A stretch of 64,000 bases of DNA, taken from the NCBI RefSeq assembly GCF_900105135.1, contig NZ_LT629741.1, positions 806,001-870,000 of the forward strand, read 5' to 3'. The notes beneath the pieces were generated by a model that was not told where the DNA came from, did not search any database, and saw nothing but the letters and a program-made list of their open reading frames with translations. This document shows positions 16,114-25,225 of this stretch, piece by piece. How positions within the stretch are numbered: the stretch's first letter is position 1; each line of letters opens with the position of its first letter. Both the position numbers and the translations under genes were made by a program. This stretch comes from Gramella sp. MAR_2010_147. Lineage in GTDB: Bacteria > Bacteroidota > Bacteroidia > Flavobacteriales > Flavobacteriaceae.

Positions 16114-17183
16114 TTATAGTCTTTAATTAATGTTGCCCATTCCATACTTTTCAACGTTCTAATAAGTACCGGGTTTACCTCCTCCAGTAGTTTAGAATTT
16201 TTTGGAAAGGCATAGCTATAATAGTCTTTTTTTAGGCTTTGTCCCAATATTTCCAGATCATCAGATAGCTGTCCTCTTTCAATTTCAAAATTTAAAATTG
16301 GTTCATCATAGACGAACAATGTGGCCTCGTCATTTAAAATTGTTTGTAATCCTTCTTCTCCATTACTCACCAAATTGGTTTCTATATTATACAGCTCAAG
16401 TAATTCCTGAGAACTGGAACTTCTAACAGTAGTTACTTCAAACCTTTCCAGATCCTGAATATTTGTTATTTCTTCATTAATACTTTTTACAGTAAGGGAG
16501 GAAGCTATCCCAGCAGTAAAACTGGAAATGATAATTACCGCCATAAACATCCATATGAGGCCAACAATCCTGCCTCCAGTTGTTCTTGGAGATTTATCAC
16601 CATACCCAACAGTGGTCATTGTAACTGCGCTCCACCAGAATCCCTGCATCATTCCTTTAAAACTGCCTCCAAATTCCTCAGGGTTTTTCTTTCGTTCAAA
16701 AAACCAGACCAATATTCCAAAAATGAATATCACCAGTAATAATAGTAATATAACAGAGAAAAAATCCCAGCTAAAAAAGTTTCCTATATGCTTTAAAAAT
16801 GTTGATTCTTTCTTTTTTGCAACACTTGTATGTGATATAAAATAAGGTTGTGAGAAGTCCATCCGTTTCATACGACTATCGGTAACGGTAATGGGATTTA
16901 CGCTTAGATCTACCTCACCATTCTCTACTCCATTTAATAAACTACCAAGATCGTCATACTCCTTAAACTCGTACTCTACCTGAAGTTGTTCGTTTACCAT
17001 CTTCCAGGAAGCGATACTCAAACCAGAATATCCTTGCGGACGTTTTTCTACAAAAGGAGGAGTTTCAGTAATACCAATTACAAGTTTTTTCTGAATTCTA
17101 AGCGAGTCCTGCTCTTGAGAAAATCCTTTAAAAAAGATTAATAATAGTGTTAGTAAAAGGAGGATATTTCGAAAAATGGGCAT
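16110..17183 (-). CDS. Glutamate-receptor-like ligand-gated K+ channel
   Basis: This 357-residue protein starts at the ATG at 17183, with a signal peptide ending KGFSQ. Lobe 1 of a family-3 periplasmic binding protein spans about 33-125 (LVIGITETPPFVEKRPQGYS, then PITVTDSRMKRMDFSQPY, where Arg104 should hold the ligand carboxylate). TM1 is about 139-162, a pore loop with TMTTVGYGD is at 188-196, and TM2 is about 205-228. Lobe 2 follows, with FVYDEPIL as the likely ligand amino-group contact. This is the layout of GluR0-type prokaryotic ionotropic glutamate receptors, with a K+ selectivity filter. It should open in response to an amino acid in the periplasm. The ligand is not readable. Confidence 0.88.
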   Translation of the reverse strand: MPIFRNILLLLTLLLIFFKGFSQEQDSLRIQKKLVIGITETPPFVEKRPQGYSGLSIASWKMVNEQLQVEYEFKEYDDLGSLLNGVENGEVDLSVNPITVTDSRMKRMDFSQPYFISHTSVAKKKESTFLKHIGNFFSWDFFSVILLLLLVIFIFGILVWFFERKKNPEEFGGSFKGMMQGFWWSAVTMTTVGYGDKSPRTTGGRIVGLIWMFMAVIIISSFTAGIASSLTVKSINEEITNIQDLERFEVTTVRSSSSQELLELYNIETNLVSNGEEGLQTILNDEATLFVYDEPILNFEIERGQLSDDLEILGQSLKKDYYSYAFPKNSKLLEEVNPVLIRTLKSMEWATLIKDYN

Positions 17184-17228
17184 CAATAAATTTTTAAAGG
17201 TCGAATATAATATAAAGATCTCAGACTT

Positions 17229-17690
17229 CTATTCTTTGACTGCTTCGTCCTTTTGAAAGACATATGAGATATTAATTTTTTTTCTTCCGAATTTTTTAGC
17301 CTTGTTCACATCTTTTCCCATGTAGATATCTATTCGGTTTCTCCAGCGATAATGCATTTTGTCTTTCACCAAAAATACGCCATCAAATCCTTCAATTTTA
17401 ATTTTCGAATTATGATCCAGACCTAATTTCAGGAGATCTCTGGAAACAGCAATAGCTTTCATTCCTGGTTTAAGAGTGTCTCCCCACGCTGTTATACTAG
17501 GATGGCCTTCGGTTTGATATTCAAGAGAATTATATGCTGTCGCCGTCACACATATAGTATTCCAGTCCAAAGCATCTTCTTCTGAGTCCAGTTTATTACA
17601 TGAGGATATTATAATTAATAGTATCCCCAAAATTCCCGGAACATGGAAAAGCTTGCAGAAACTTAAAAAATATTTTTTTAAACATTTCAT
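17229..17690 (-). CDS. 3D-domain lipoprotein
   Basis: This 153-residue protein has a lipoprotein signal (IIISSC, Cys about residue 31). A 3D domain (named for three conserved aspartates) follows, with TICVTATAYNSLEYQTEGHP, AVSRDLLKLGLDHNSKIKIEGFDG and DKMHYRWRNRIDIYMG. Such domains occur in MltA-type lytic transglycosylases and other cell-wall proteins; here the domain stands alone, so catalytic activity is uncertain. It lies 5 bases downstream of the oxidoreductase gene and 45 bases upstream of the channel gene, so the three may share a transcript. Confidence 0.8.
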   Translation of the reverse strand: MKCLKKYFLSFCKLFHVPGILGILLIIISSCNKLDSEEDALDWNTICVTATAYNSLEYQTEGHPSITAWGDTLKPGMKAIAVSRDLLKLGLDHNSKIKIEGFDGVFLVKDKMHYRWRNRIDIYMGKDVNKAKKFGRKKINISYVFQKDEAVKE

Positions 17691-17695
17691 ACTAC

Positions 17696-19162
17696 TTATA
17701 AAGTAAACCCTTCAGGATAGTCACGCTTTACAAATTGGTTCGCTTCATCAAAATTGGTTACTTTCATATTTTCTGCATCCCAGATCATTTTAATATCTCT
17801 TCCAGGGTAATAAATTTGATCATTCCCTTCTTCATCTTTACGTGTTTTTTGAATATCATAACCTCTTATGGCAAGATTAGCAACCAACAAAGATTCTGTA
17901 AGGGGACCGGCAATCTCGAATGGAGAACTTAATGTCTTATTCCCATACCCGGCTATAGCGGCATTTACCCATTGTGCATAATGCCCGGCCATACCATCCT
18001 CTACCCTTTCATACTTTACAGGTACATTTACTTCTGCTGTTTTTGAGGTTGGCAATAATTTTGGATTCAAGCCATAGGTTCCACACATCATTTTTCCTTT
18101 AGACCCAATAATTAAGGCTCCATTTCCGCCATCACCAAAAGTTTCATCAGGACCCAGTTCCTCTGGACGCATCGGTTTAATACCACCATCCATCCAGTGT
18201 AATTTAATATCTTTTGAAGTTGATTCTTTTCCATCAAAACTCATAATTACATGACTTGAAGGTGGACAACTCTCTGGGAAGTATCCTCTTTTGAATTCGT
18301 CTACATAAACGCTTCCAACACTACATTCAACATCTTTAGGATATTTTAAACCTAGTACACTAAACGGTGGTTCAATCAAGTGGCAGCCCATATCTCCTAG
18401 TGCGCCAGTTCCATAATCCCACCAGCCTCTCCAGTTAAAGGGAACCAGTCCGTCTACATACTCCTTATATGGCGCGGTTCCCAGCCAAAGCTTCCAGTCA
18501 AGTTCAGTTGGTATGGCTGAAGTTGTTTTAGGCCAGGATATTCCCTGGGGCCATACAGGGCGATTGGTCCAAACATAAACTTCTTCTACTTCTCCAATTA
18601 AACCGGCATCGTACCATTCTTTCATTAATCTTACACCGTCTCCAGATGCTCCCTGATTCCCCATTTGTGTCACTACCTTATATTTTTCAGCAGCTTCGGT
18701 TAATTTTCGGGCCTCATAAATATCGTGAGTTAAGGGTTTTTGAACATAGGCATGCTTCCCAAGCTCCATGGCCGCCATCGTTTGTACAGCGTGGTTATGA
18801 TCTGGGGTTGCAATACTTACCGCATCAAAATTTTTAGCTTCCTTATCATATAATTCCCTGTAATCTTTATAGTACTTTGCTTTTGGAAAACGCTCTCTTG
18901 AAATTGCTGCTCTGCGATCGTCGACATCACATAAAAACGCAATTTCAGCATTTCCACTTTCATAGAAACTAAGCAGGTCTGACTGTCCTTTACCTCCCAC
19001 CCCAATTCCAGCAATTAAAAGTTTATCGCTTGGAGCGGTGAATCCCGGTCCTCCAAGTACATGCCGTGGTACGATCATTATTCCGCTGGCCGCAATAGCC
19101 GACTTTTTCATAAAATCCCTGCGAGAGTTTTTATTTGTTTCTTCCTTAGGTTTATTCATCAT
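17696..19162 (-). CDS. Gfo/Idh/MocA-family oxidoreductase with Tat signal
   Basis: This 488-residue protein has a twin-arginine signal (NSRRDFMKKS followed by AIAASGIMIV), so it is exported folded with its cofactor. The Rossmann start is LLIAGIGVGGKGQSDLL near 48, with FLCDVDD, SIATPDHNHA and a YVQKPLTHD motif near 150, where Lys is the usual catalytic residue of the family. The C-terminal alpha/beta domain contains GTGALGDMGCHLIEPPF. Members oxidise or reduce sugars and related substrates with NAD(P); this Tat-bearing subgroup is abundant in Bacteroidota, with mostly unknown substrates. It is the first gene of a possible three-gene unit. Confidence 0.9.
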   Translation of the reverse strand: MMNKPKEETNKNSRRDFMKKSAIAASGIMIVPRHVLGGPGFTAPSDKLLIAGIGVGGKGQSDLLSFYESGNAEIAFLCDVDDRRAAISRERFPKAKYYKDYRELYDKEAKNFDAVSIATPDHNHAVQTMAAMELGKHAYVQKPLTHDIYEARKLTEAAEKYKVVTQMGNQGASGDGVRLMKEWYDAGLIGEVEEVYVWTNRPVWPQGISWPKTTSAIPTELDWKLWLGTAPYKEYVDGLVPFNWRGWWDYGTGALGDMGCHLIEPPFSVLGLKYPKDVECSVGSVYVDEFKRGYFPESCPPSSHVIMSFDGKESTSKDIKLHWMDGGIKPMRPEELGPDETFGDGGNGALIIGSKGKMMCGTYGLNPKLLPTSKTAEVNVPVKYERVEDGMAGHYAQWVNAAIAGYGNKTLSSPFEIAGPLTESLLVANLAIRGYDIQKTRKDEEGNDQIYYPGRDIKMIWDAENMKVTNFDEANQFVKRDYPEGFTL

Positions 19163-19356
19163 ATAATCAATTAGTTTGACAGAATTGAGGTCATAAAATT
19201 TAAATTGAGTCTCTAATTTAATTAAAATATGACAAAATGTATCATTATCGGTTATTCTGTCGGTTAATTAGACGTTCGGCAGGGTACTTGCAATTTCTGG
19301 CATTAAATGGTTAAGATTAATTTTTAGCCAAAATTAAAATTGAAAAAATACTTTTT

Positions 19357-19788
19357 ATGAGTCAAGTAAAGCAAAATGACGCCGTTAAGGTACATTACAC
19401 AGGAAAGTTAGAAGACGGTCAGGTTTTCGATAGTTCAGTAGAACGTGGAGAGCCAATAGAATTTACTCTAGGACAGGGTCAACTTATCCCGGGTTTTGAG
19501 GAAGGTCTTATCGGTATGGAAGTGAAAGAAAAGAAGACTATCAATATACCAAAAGAAGAAGCTTATGGTGAGCCTAAAGCTGAGTTAATTCAGGAAGTTG
19601 AAAAAAATCAGCTACCGGAAGAGCTTAAACCAGAAGTTGGAATGCCACTTGTTTCTAAAGGACCTGATGGTCGTGAGATCAACCTTGTAGTAACAGAAAT
19701 TAAAGATGAGAGCATCGTAGTAGATGCAAATCACCCACTTGCGGGGAAAGATCTTGTTTTTGATCTTGAAGTTGTTGAGATCAAGTAA
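19357..19788 (+). CDS. FKBP-type peptidyl-prolyl isomerase, SlyD-like
   Basis: This 143-residue cytoplasmic protein opens KQNDAVKVHYTGKLEDGQVF and continues FDSSVERGEPIEFTLGQGQL and IPGFEEGLIGM, the FKBP core. An insert at about 70-125 (PKEEAYGEPKAELIQEV) is the IF domain of SlyD/FkpA-like chaperone-isomerases. The His-rich metal-binding tail of E. coli SlyD is absent. It should catalyse cis-trans isomerisation at proline bonds and assist folding. A strong terminator follows, so it is monocistronic. Confidence 0.92.
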   Translation: MSQVKQNDAVKVHYTGKLEDGQVFDSSVERGEPIEFTLGQGQLIPGFEEGLIGMEVKEKKTINIPKEEAYGEPKAELIQEVEKNQLPEELKPEVGMPLVSKGPDGREINLVVTEIKDESIVVDANHPLAGKDLVFDLEVVEIK

Positions 19789-19807
19789 TCTCAATATCAT
19801 TTATATT

Positions 19808-19843
19808 AAAAAGCCTGAAAGTTTCTCTTTCAGGCTTTTTTTA
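19808..19843 (+). terminator. Terminator after the FKBP gene
   Basis: A perfect 14-bp stem (AAAAAGCCTGAAAG / CTTTCAGGCTTTTT) with a 5-base loop runs into T residues. Confidence 0.9.
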
Positions 19844-19935
19844 TTAACGCAGTTCTATTTTGGTTAAGATTTTTATAATTCCTTTCTAATTCGTGCAATG
19901 CGCCTTAATTTAGAGAGAAATCAAAAAAAACAATT

Positions 19936-20346
19936 ATGAAAAGAAAAGGATCGGCCATTTGGAAAGGCTCTTTAAAAGAAGGAAATGGAACTGTAAGTCT
20001 TGAAAGCGGTGTTCTAAAAGATGCTCAATATTCTTTTAAGACCCGTTTTGAAAATGGAAAGGGTACCAACCCTGAAGAACTTGTTGGAGCAGCTCATGCA
20101 GGATGCTTTAGCATGCAACTTTCAGCTTTCTTAACCGAAGATGGATTTACACCTGATAAACTGGAAACAACTTCAGAAGTTACTTTTGAAGATGGGGAGA
20201 TCACAAAATCCCATCTAATATTAAATGCAGTTGTACCAGGTATTGACAAAGATAAATTTGATAAGATCGCTAATAAGGCAAAAGAAAGTTGTCCACTGTC
20301 CAAGTTGTTAAAAGCTGAAATTACTTTGGAGTACGATCTTAAATAG
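19936..20346 (+). CDS. OsmC-family peroxiredoxin
   Basis: This 136-residue protein has the family start KGSAIWKGSLKEGNG, the GTNPEELVGAAHAGCFSMQL helix containing the first catalytic Cys, and ANKAKESCPLSKLLKAEI with the second. The two cysteines (about residues 55 and 119) form the thiol pair that reduces organic hydroperoxides. It lies between two hairpin terminators and so is probably transcribed alone. Length is typical. The OsmC-versus-Ohr subtype is likely OsmC (YhfA-type N-terminus not seen). Confidence 0.9.
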   Translation: MKRKGSAIWKGSLKEGNGTVSLESGVLKDAQYSFKTRFENGKGTNPEELVGAAHAGCFSMQLSAFLTEDGFTPDKLETTSEVTFEDGEITKSHLILNAVVPGIDKDKFDKIANKAKESCPLSKLLKAEITLEYDLK

Positions 20347-20363
20347 AGAATCAAAGTTTAATG

Positions 20364-20413
20364 CCATCAATACATTAATAATTTATAACCATGAATGTAT
20401 TGATGGTTTCTTT
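20364..20413 (+). terminator. Terminator after the OsmC gene
   Basis: A perfect 13-bp inverted repeat (CCATCAATACATT / AATGTATTGATGG) with a 17-base loop is followed by TTTCTTTAAT. It also lies downstream of the convergent amidoligase operon. Confidence 0.6.
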
Positions 20414-20463
20414 AATAATATGTATAAAGTCTATAAACGAATCATAGTAGGCTAAGACCTCTT

Positions 20464-21153
20464 TTAATCACTAGGATTCATGCGTTTCAAAGCTTTAAGG
20501 ATCACGTTTTTATTATTAGTATCCATTTTATTGCCACGCACCCACTTTTGGTTTACTTCTATTTCTATTCCCATATAATTCTCGGGAAAATTTTTTCTTA
20601 AGGTGGTTGTAAAACCATCTGCTTTCCCAAGGTAAGGATAGTTATATCTTACTTTTAGGTCGGGATTCTCAATTAAAATTGCCGTTTTCCAATCTTTGCA
20701 GAATTCTTTTTCAGAATACCGGCCGGGATCATATAACAACCCAATGTCACAATTTCGCTCCACTTCATGAAGCACAGGAGTGAATGTATGTACAGATAAG
20801 TGCAGAACTGTATTCCCAGAATGGATAAATTCTTCTATTTTATTCTCTATCTCTGTGCGGTAATGTGTGTAATAGCTTTCTAAAATTTTAGTGTGATCTA
20901 ATTTTGATAACTTCTTTGAATACCTTGAAAAAATATTCTTGTGAAAAGTAGACCTGTTGGTTTCAACCAGCAATCTTCCAATGCTTTGATATTTACTGAA
21001 TTCTGCAAGTTGCTCTAATTCCTGAAAAAGATGAAATGCACCTGGATCATAGGCTTCATGAGTTTTTAAAACCTCAGGTTCGTGATCAAAAAGATACCGG
21101 TACTTCCCGGGAATATCTGGAAAAGCATGTTCACAGCTTAGCACTAATTTCAT
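20464..21153 (-). CDS. N-formylglutamate amidohydrolase-like protein
   Basis: This 229-residue protein begins KLVLSCEHAFPDIPGKY, the metal-binding start of the N-formylglutamate amidohydrolase (HutG/FGase) family. Supporting motifs are HLSVHTFTPV near 110 and LLYDPGRYSEKEFCKDW near 135. Family members are zinc hydrolases that cleave N-acyl-glutamate amide bonds. Here it overlaps the upstream GCS2-ligase gene by 4 bases (ATGA) and belongs to a three-gene unit with a RimK-like ligase. In that setting it more likely trims or deprotects the ligase product than takes part in histidine degradation. Confidence 0.82.
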   Translation of the reverse strand: MKLVLSCEHAFPDIPGKYRYLFDHEPEVLKTHEAYDPGAFHLFQELEQLAEFSKYQSIGRLLVETNRSTFHKNIFSRYSKKLSKLDHTKILESYYTHYRTEIENKIEEFIHSGNTVLHLSVHTFTPVLHEVERNCDIGLLYDPGRYSEKEFCKDWKTAILIENPDLKVRYNYPYLGKADGFTTTLRKNFPENYMGIEIEVNQKWVRGNKMDTNNKNVILKALKRMNPSD

Positions 21154-22370
21154 GGCCTGAACATTCTATTCTCCGCAAGACAATCTGTAAGCCTGAAGTA
21201 AACTTTCTTTATATTTTCTTTGGAAAAATCATTGCGTATTGCTTTAAGTATTCTGGTAGCCAGGCTCCCATGCTGAAGGATGAACTCAATATGCCTTTGA
21301 TGATTCTCACTTAGTTTATCACCTACCCGTTTATAAAGATTCTTCCATATTTTCTTAACATCGCCGTCTTTTTGAAGATCAAAAATCGCAAGATATTTCT
21401 TATCTGTGATAAGGGTATTTTCAGCATTTCTAATTACTTCATCAAAAATTAAGAACAGATCGTTCTCATGCCACGACTTCTGGTCTTCCAGAGAGACTAG
21501 CTCTTCACTTACCAACAATTTTAAGACCTCAATAATAAAAGCAGCTATAGCAATATCTGCAGACGGGTTTTCCTGAATATCTATTACCCTGATCTCGATT
21601 GCATTCCTGTCAAATCTGGAAATAGCTCCACGTGAATTCAAAAAGTGATGATCTAAAATATTTTCGGCATCAAAAGGTTTGATAGCATCTTTAATTGGTT
21701 CAAAGATCTTCTTATAATAATCGGTTTTATTGAATACCTGTTCAGGAATAACTTTCCCAGTCATATGCGGGATTTCCTTCTGATTGGTTTTATAATATTC
21801 CATCCGGGTATCCTTAAAACCGGTGAATTTCCCATCCAGCACCGGTGAGCTTGCCGCAAGACCAGGAATTATTGGTAGTATAAGTCTAATAGCCGCATGA
21901 AGCCTTTCAAATTCTAAATCATCAAAAAATGGAAGGTTAATATGCATGCTTTGCACATTACTCCAGCCATGGCCTTTACAATCAAATATCTTATTATAGA
22001 GGCTGTAAATTTCGTTATGATCGTGCTCCCACAATTTCGTTTGGGTATGTGGATCCATCAAAGGATGAGAGGCTGATGGTAAAAGGCAGGTGTCAAATTT
22101 CTTCAGATGAGCGTTCATCTCTTTAATATTATTAGAAAACAATATGTCAAGACCTGAGAGATCACTGGTTGGCCCATTGGTTTTCATCTCCACCACATGT
22201 GCTACAAGTTCGTTGCTCCACTCTATTTTATCATTTTCTATATCTGAAGTTATAGATCCATTCTTTTCAATAAAAAGTTTATCTACAATAGGATTTATTT
22301 CAAGATTAGATTGCCTTACCAGCATATATTCTAATTCAATCCCATAAACTTCAAAAAGGTGATATGCCAT
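21150..22370 (-). CDS. GCS2-type carboxylate-amine ligase (glutamate-cysteine ligase-like)
   Basis: This 406-residue protein starts MAYHLFEVYGIELEYMLV, where GIELEY is the metal/glutamate motif of the GCS2 (glutamine-synthetase-fold) ligases. Further motifs are VVEMKTNGPTSDLSG, WSNVQSMHINLPF near 137, GLAASSPVLDGKFTGFKDTRM near 170 and AIEIRVIDIQENPSADIA near 270. Such enzymes join an amino acid to glutamate or a similar carboxylate using ATP. It overlaps the RimK-like gene by 1 base and the amidohydrolase-like gene by 4. The substrate is unknown; glutathione synthesis is possible but not supported by a gshB gene. Confidence 0.85.
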   Translation of the reverse strand: MAYHLFEVYGIELEYMLVRQSNLEINPIVDKLFIEKNGSITSDIENDKIEWSNELVAHVVEMKTNGPTSDLSGLDILFSNNIKEMNAHLKKFDTCLLPSASHPLMDPHTQTKLWEHDHNEIYSLYNKIFDCKGHGWSNVQSMHINLPFFDDLEFERLHAAIRLILPIIPGLAASSPVLDGKFTGFKDTRMEYYKTNQKEIPHMTGKVIPEQVFNKTDYYKKIFEPIKDAIKPFDAENILDHHFLNSRGAISRFDRNAIEIRVIDIQENPSADIAIAAFIIEVLKLLVSEELVSLEDQKSWHENDLFLIFDEVIRNAENTLITDKKYLAIFDLQKDGDVKKIWKNLYKRVGDKLSENHQRHIEFILQHGSLATRILKAIRNDFSKENIKKVYFRLTDCLAENRMFRP

Positions 22371-23824
22371 TATAATTTATTTTCTAATCGGTTTTTAAGA
22401 GCAGTAAGGATTTCTATATAGACCTGGTCTCCATAATATTCATCCTCCACCCCTGCATCTATATTGGGGTTATCATTAATTTCTATTACAAGTGCTTTCC
22501 CATTCACTTCTTTTATATCAATGCCATACAAACCTTTCCCCATTAATTTGGCAGCCTTTATCGCATTTTTAAGGATATTATCTGGCACCTTTTCAACAGG
22601 CATACAATCTGCATTTCCATCCTGATCGTCTTTCCTTTTTGCATCCCAGTTATAAATTTGCCAATGCCCTTTAGCCATATAATACCTACAGGCATAAAAA
22701 GCTTTTCCGTCCAGGACTCCAATTCTCCAGTCGTAATCTGAAGGTGAGAATTCCTGGGCAATAACAAGTTCAGATTTTTTTAGCATTTCAGAGACCAGAT
22801 CAAAATATTCTTTTTCTGTAGTTGCTTTTTTAACCCCGAAAGAGAAGGTAGAATCTGGAGACTTTAATACTACTGGTAGTTTTGTAATTGAGAGAACAGA
22901 CTTGATATTATCCTTATGAACAATAACGGTCTTGGGTGTTGGTATCTTTGCATTTTCTAAAGCCTCTGCCATAAAAACCTTATTACAACATTTCAAGATG
23001 GCGTCTGGATAGTCCAGGATCGCGATATCCTCCTGCTGTGCCTTTCTCGCAAATGCATAGGCCTCGTTATTTACTTCAGTACTTTGTCTTATAAGCAATG
23101 CATCAAATGCCGAAAGTCTTGATAGATCTTTTGGCTCCAGTATTTCAGTAGAAAAACCCATTTTCTCCCCTAATTCAACAAACTTTTTTAAAGCTTTGGA
23201 ATTGCTTGGTGGGGCAATATCATTTGGTTGTACTAAAATAGCAAGATCATATTCTGAAGCATTAGATTTTGGAGTATCGTAACGCTTTTTAGCAAAATAC
23301 TGTTCCGCAAAAAACAACATGCTTTCTTTATGATCCAAAGGAATTTCAGATTCTGAAATAGCTTTGATGCTTCTTATATTCCATCGGGTTGTAAAATTGA
23401 ATTTTACTCTTAAAAAAGGAATTTGAAAATGCCTGAAAAACATAGCACTAAGTTCCCTGTATTTGGCAGCGACATTCTGACCAAAATAGATGCTCAATGT
23501 GAATTCCTGTGATTTGATATTTTTGAGAGACTGCTGAATAAGATCATCAAAATCTTCAGAAACAATTTTCACAAGCTTTGGTTCTCCCAGATCTACAAGG
23601 TTCTTCACGGTTGGAATTGCCAAATGTCCACGGGCTTCGGCTAAAAGTGATACATAATATCCTTTAGACTGATAGGAATAATCCTTACAGAGGTTAAAAA
23701 CCCTGGCTTTCCTGAGCCTCGAATATTCTGGATTTGTGAGATAATCTTTAGACGAAATGATACTAAAATGCTCCGAAGACATTGTCCAGGTTTCCGGCTG
23801 ATTTACAATAATATATTTGTTCAT
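22370..23824 (-). CDS. RimK-family ATP-grasp ligase with RimK-like N-terminal domain
   Basis: This 484-residue protein has an N-terminal domain of about 190 residues of the kind found before some RimK-like ligases (KARVFNLCKDYSYQSKGYYV then SLLAEARGH). Residues about 285-480 are an ATP-grasp domain: IPTPKTVIV, LPVVLKSPDSTFSFGV (nucleotide-binding lysine), EFSPSDYDWRIGVL, KGLYGIDIKEV and VIEINDNPNIDAG (Mg-binding Glu and Asn). ATP-grasp ligases form amide bonds through an acylphosphate. It is the first gene of a unit with GCS2 and the amidohydrolase-like gene, an association known from comparative genomics of amidoligases. The product is unknown. Confidence 0.87.
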   Translation of the reverse strand: MNKYIIVNQPETWTMSSEHFSIISSKDYLTNPEYSRLRKARVFNLCKDYSYQSKGYYVSLLAEARGHLAIPTVKNLVDLGEPKLVKIVSEDFDDLIQQSLKNIKSQEFTLSIYFGQNVAAKYRELSAMFFRHFQIPFLRVKFNFTTRWNIRSIKAISESEIPLDHKESMLFFAEQYFAKKRYDTPKSNASEYDLAILVQPNDIAPPSNSKALKKFVELGEKMGFSTEILEPKDLSRLSAFDALLIRQSTEVNNEAYAFARKAQQEDIAILDYPDAILKCCNKVFMAEALENAKIPTPKTVIVHKDNIKSVLSITKLPVVLKSPDSTFSFGVKKATTEKEYFDLVSEMLKKSELVIAQEFSPSDYDWRIGVLDGKAFYACRYYMAKGHWQIYNWDAKRKDDQDGNADCMPVEKVPDNILKNAIKAAKLMGKGLYGIDIKEVNGKALVIEINDNPNIDAGVEDEYYGDQVYIEILTALKNRLENKL

Positions 23825-23938
23825 TAAAAATGAAATGTTTGATCAAATTTAGATTAAAAACTAATCCGATTTCAGATTTTAAGTATAGCTTAATATTAAT
23901 TCTTAAATTCAGCTTTATAATTTGATAAGAACTTATAT

Positions 23939-25225
23939 ATGCAACTAAAAATAGCAGGATTAATACTTTTTTCAAGCCTTCTTTCTCTCAATGCACAAAC
24001 TACAGACAGTGAGATTATTAACAGAGCGAAGAAAATTCATCAGGACGCCATTACCATAGACACCCATAATGATATTAATATAGATGATTTTACAAGCAAT
24101 AAAAATTATACGATGAACCTGGATACCCAGGTGAACCTTCCCAAAATGGAGGAAGGCGGAATGGACGTGACATGGCTGATCGTTTATACAGGTCAGAAGG
24201 AACTGGATGAAAATGGATACAAGGTCGCCTATGCTAATGCTATAAGTAAATTTGAAGCTATCCAAAGGCTTACCGAAGAAATCGCACCCGATAAAATTGG
24301 TTTGGCTACGAGCTCTAATGAAGTAAGAAAGCTTGTAAAGCAAGGTAAAAAAGTTGCGATGATAGGGGTGGAAAATGCGTATCCTATCGGGACAGACTTA
24401 AGTAGAATTAAGGAGTTCTATGATCGCGGCGCCAGATATATGTCATTATCTCATAACGGTCATAGCCAGTTTTGTGATTCTAACACAGGTGAAGAGAATG
24501 ATGAATGGTTATATGGAGGCTTGAGTGAACTTGGTAAAGAGGCCATAATTGAAATGAATAAATATGGGATCATGATAGATGTTTCCCATCCTAGCAAAGA
24601 AGCTATCAGGCAAATGTTTGAATATTCCAAAGCGCCACTTATCGCTTCACATTCTTCGGCCAGGGCTTTATGTGACCATAGTAGGAACCTGGATGATGAA
24701 CTTCTTGCACTATTTAAAAAGCATGGCGGTGTAGTTCAAACGGTGGCTTTCAGTTCTTATTTAAATACCGAAAAGCATGAAGCATTTGAAAATGCAAGTA
24801 ATAAAGTTTATGAAAATATAGCTACTCAAATGAATTTCAGTATCCTTCCCAGGGATACGGTTAGAACTTTTTCCGATGAAAAACGTGAGAATTACTATAC
24901 AGGACTAAAGAAAGTAAAGCTGGCTGCAGCATCTGATATTGCTCAATTAAAGAAAGAAGTGATCCCGGTAAATGTTTCAGATTTTGTAGACCATATAGAT
25001 TACCTAGTGAAGAAAATAGGAATTGATCATGTAGGTATTAGTTCAGATTTTGATGGCGGTGGTGGAATTGAAGGTTGGAGCGATGCTTCTGAAACCCTTA
25101 ATATCACCATAGAATTGGTAAAGCGAGGTTATACCAATGAAGAGATCAAAAAATTATGGGGAGAAAATTTATTGAGGGTACTGGATGAAGTGCAGGCCGT
25201 GGCTGCCAGTTTTCAAAAATCCTGA
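23939..25225 (+). CDS. Secreted membrane dipeptidase (peptidase M19)
   Basis: This 428-residue protein has a signal peptide ending SLNAQ. M19 motifs are DAITIDTHNDIN (metal-binding His and Asp) near 38, VAMIGVENAYPIG near 139, RYMSLSHNGHSQFCDS near 164, MIDVSHPSKEAI and APLIASHSSARALCDHSRN near 230, and HVGISSDFDGGGGIEGW near 365. These match renal-dipeptidase-type zinc enzymes that cut dipeptides, including some with D-residues. It diverges from the amidoligase operon, so it may handle the same peptides; that link is inference. It ends at the very base before the convergent neighbour. Confidence 0.92.
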   Translation: MQLKIAGLILFSSLLSLNAQTTDSEIINRAKKIHQDAITIDTHNDINIDDFTSNKNYTMNLDTQVNLPKMEEGGMDVTWLIVYTGQKELDENGYKVAYANAISKFEAIQRLTEEIAPDKIGLATSSNEVRKLVKQGKKVAMIGVENAYPIGTDLSRIKEFYDRGARYMSLSHNGHSQFCDSNTGEENDEWLYGGLSELGKEAIIEMNKYGIMIDVSHPSKEAIRQMFEYSKAPLIASHSSARALCDHSRNLDDELLALFKKHGGVVQTVAFSSYLNTEKHEAFENASNKVYENIATQMNFSILPRDTVRTFSDEKRENYYTGLKKVKLAAASDIAQLKKEVIPVNVSDFVDHIDYLVKKIGIDHVGISSDFDGGGGIEGWSDASETLNITIELVKRGYTNEEIKKLWGENLLRVLDEVQAVAASFQKS

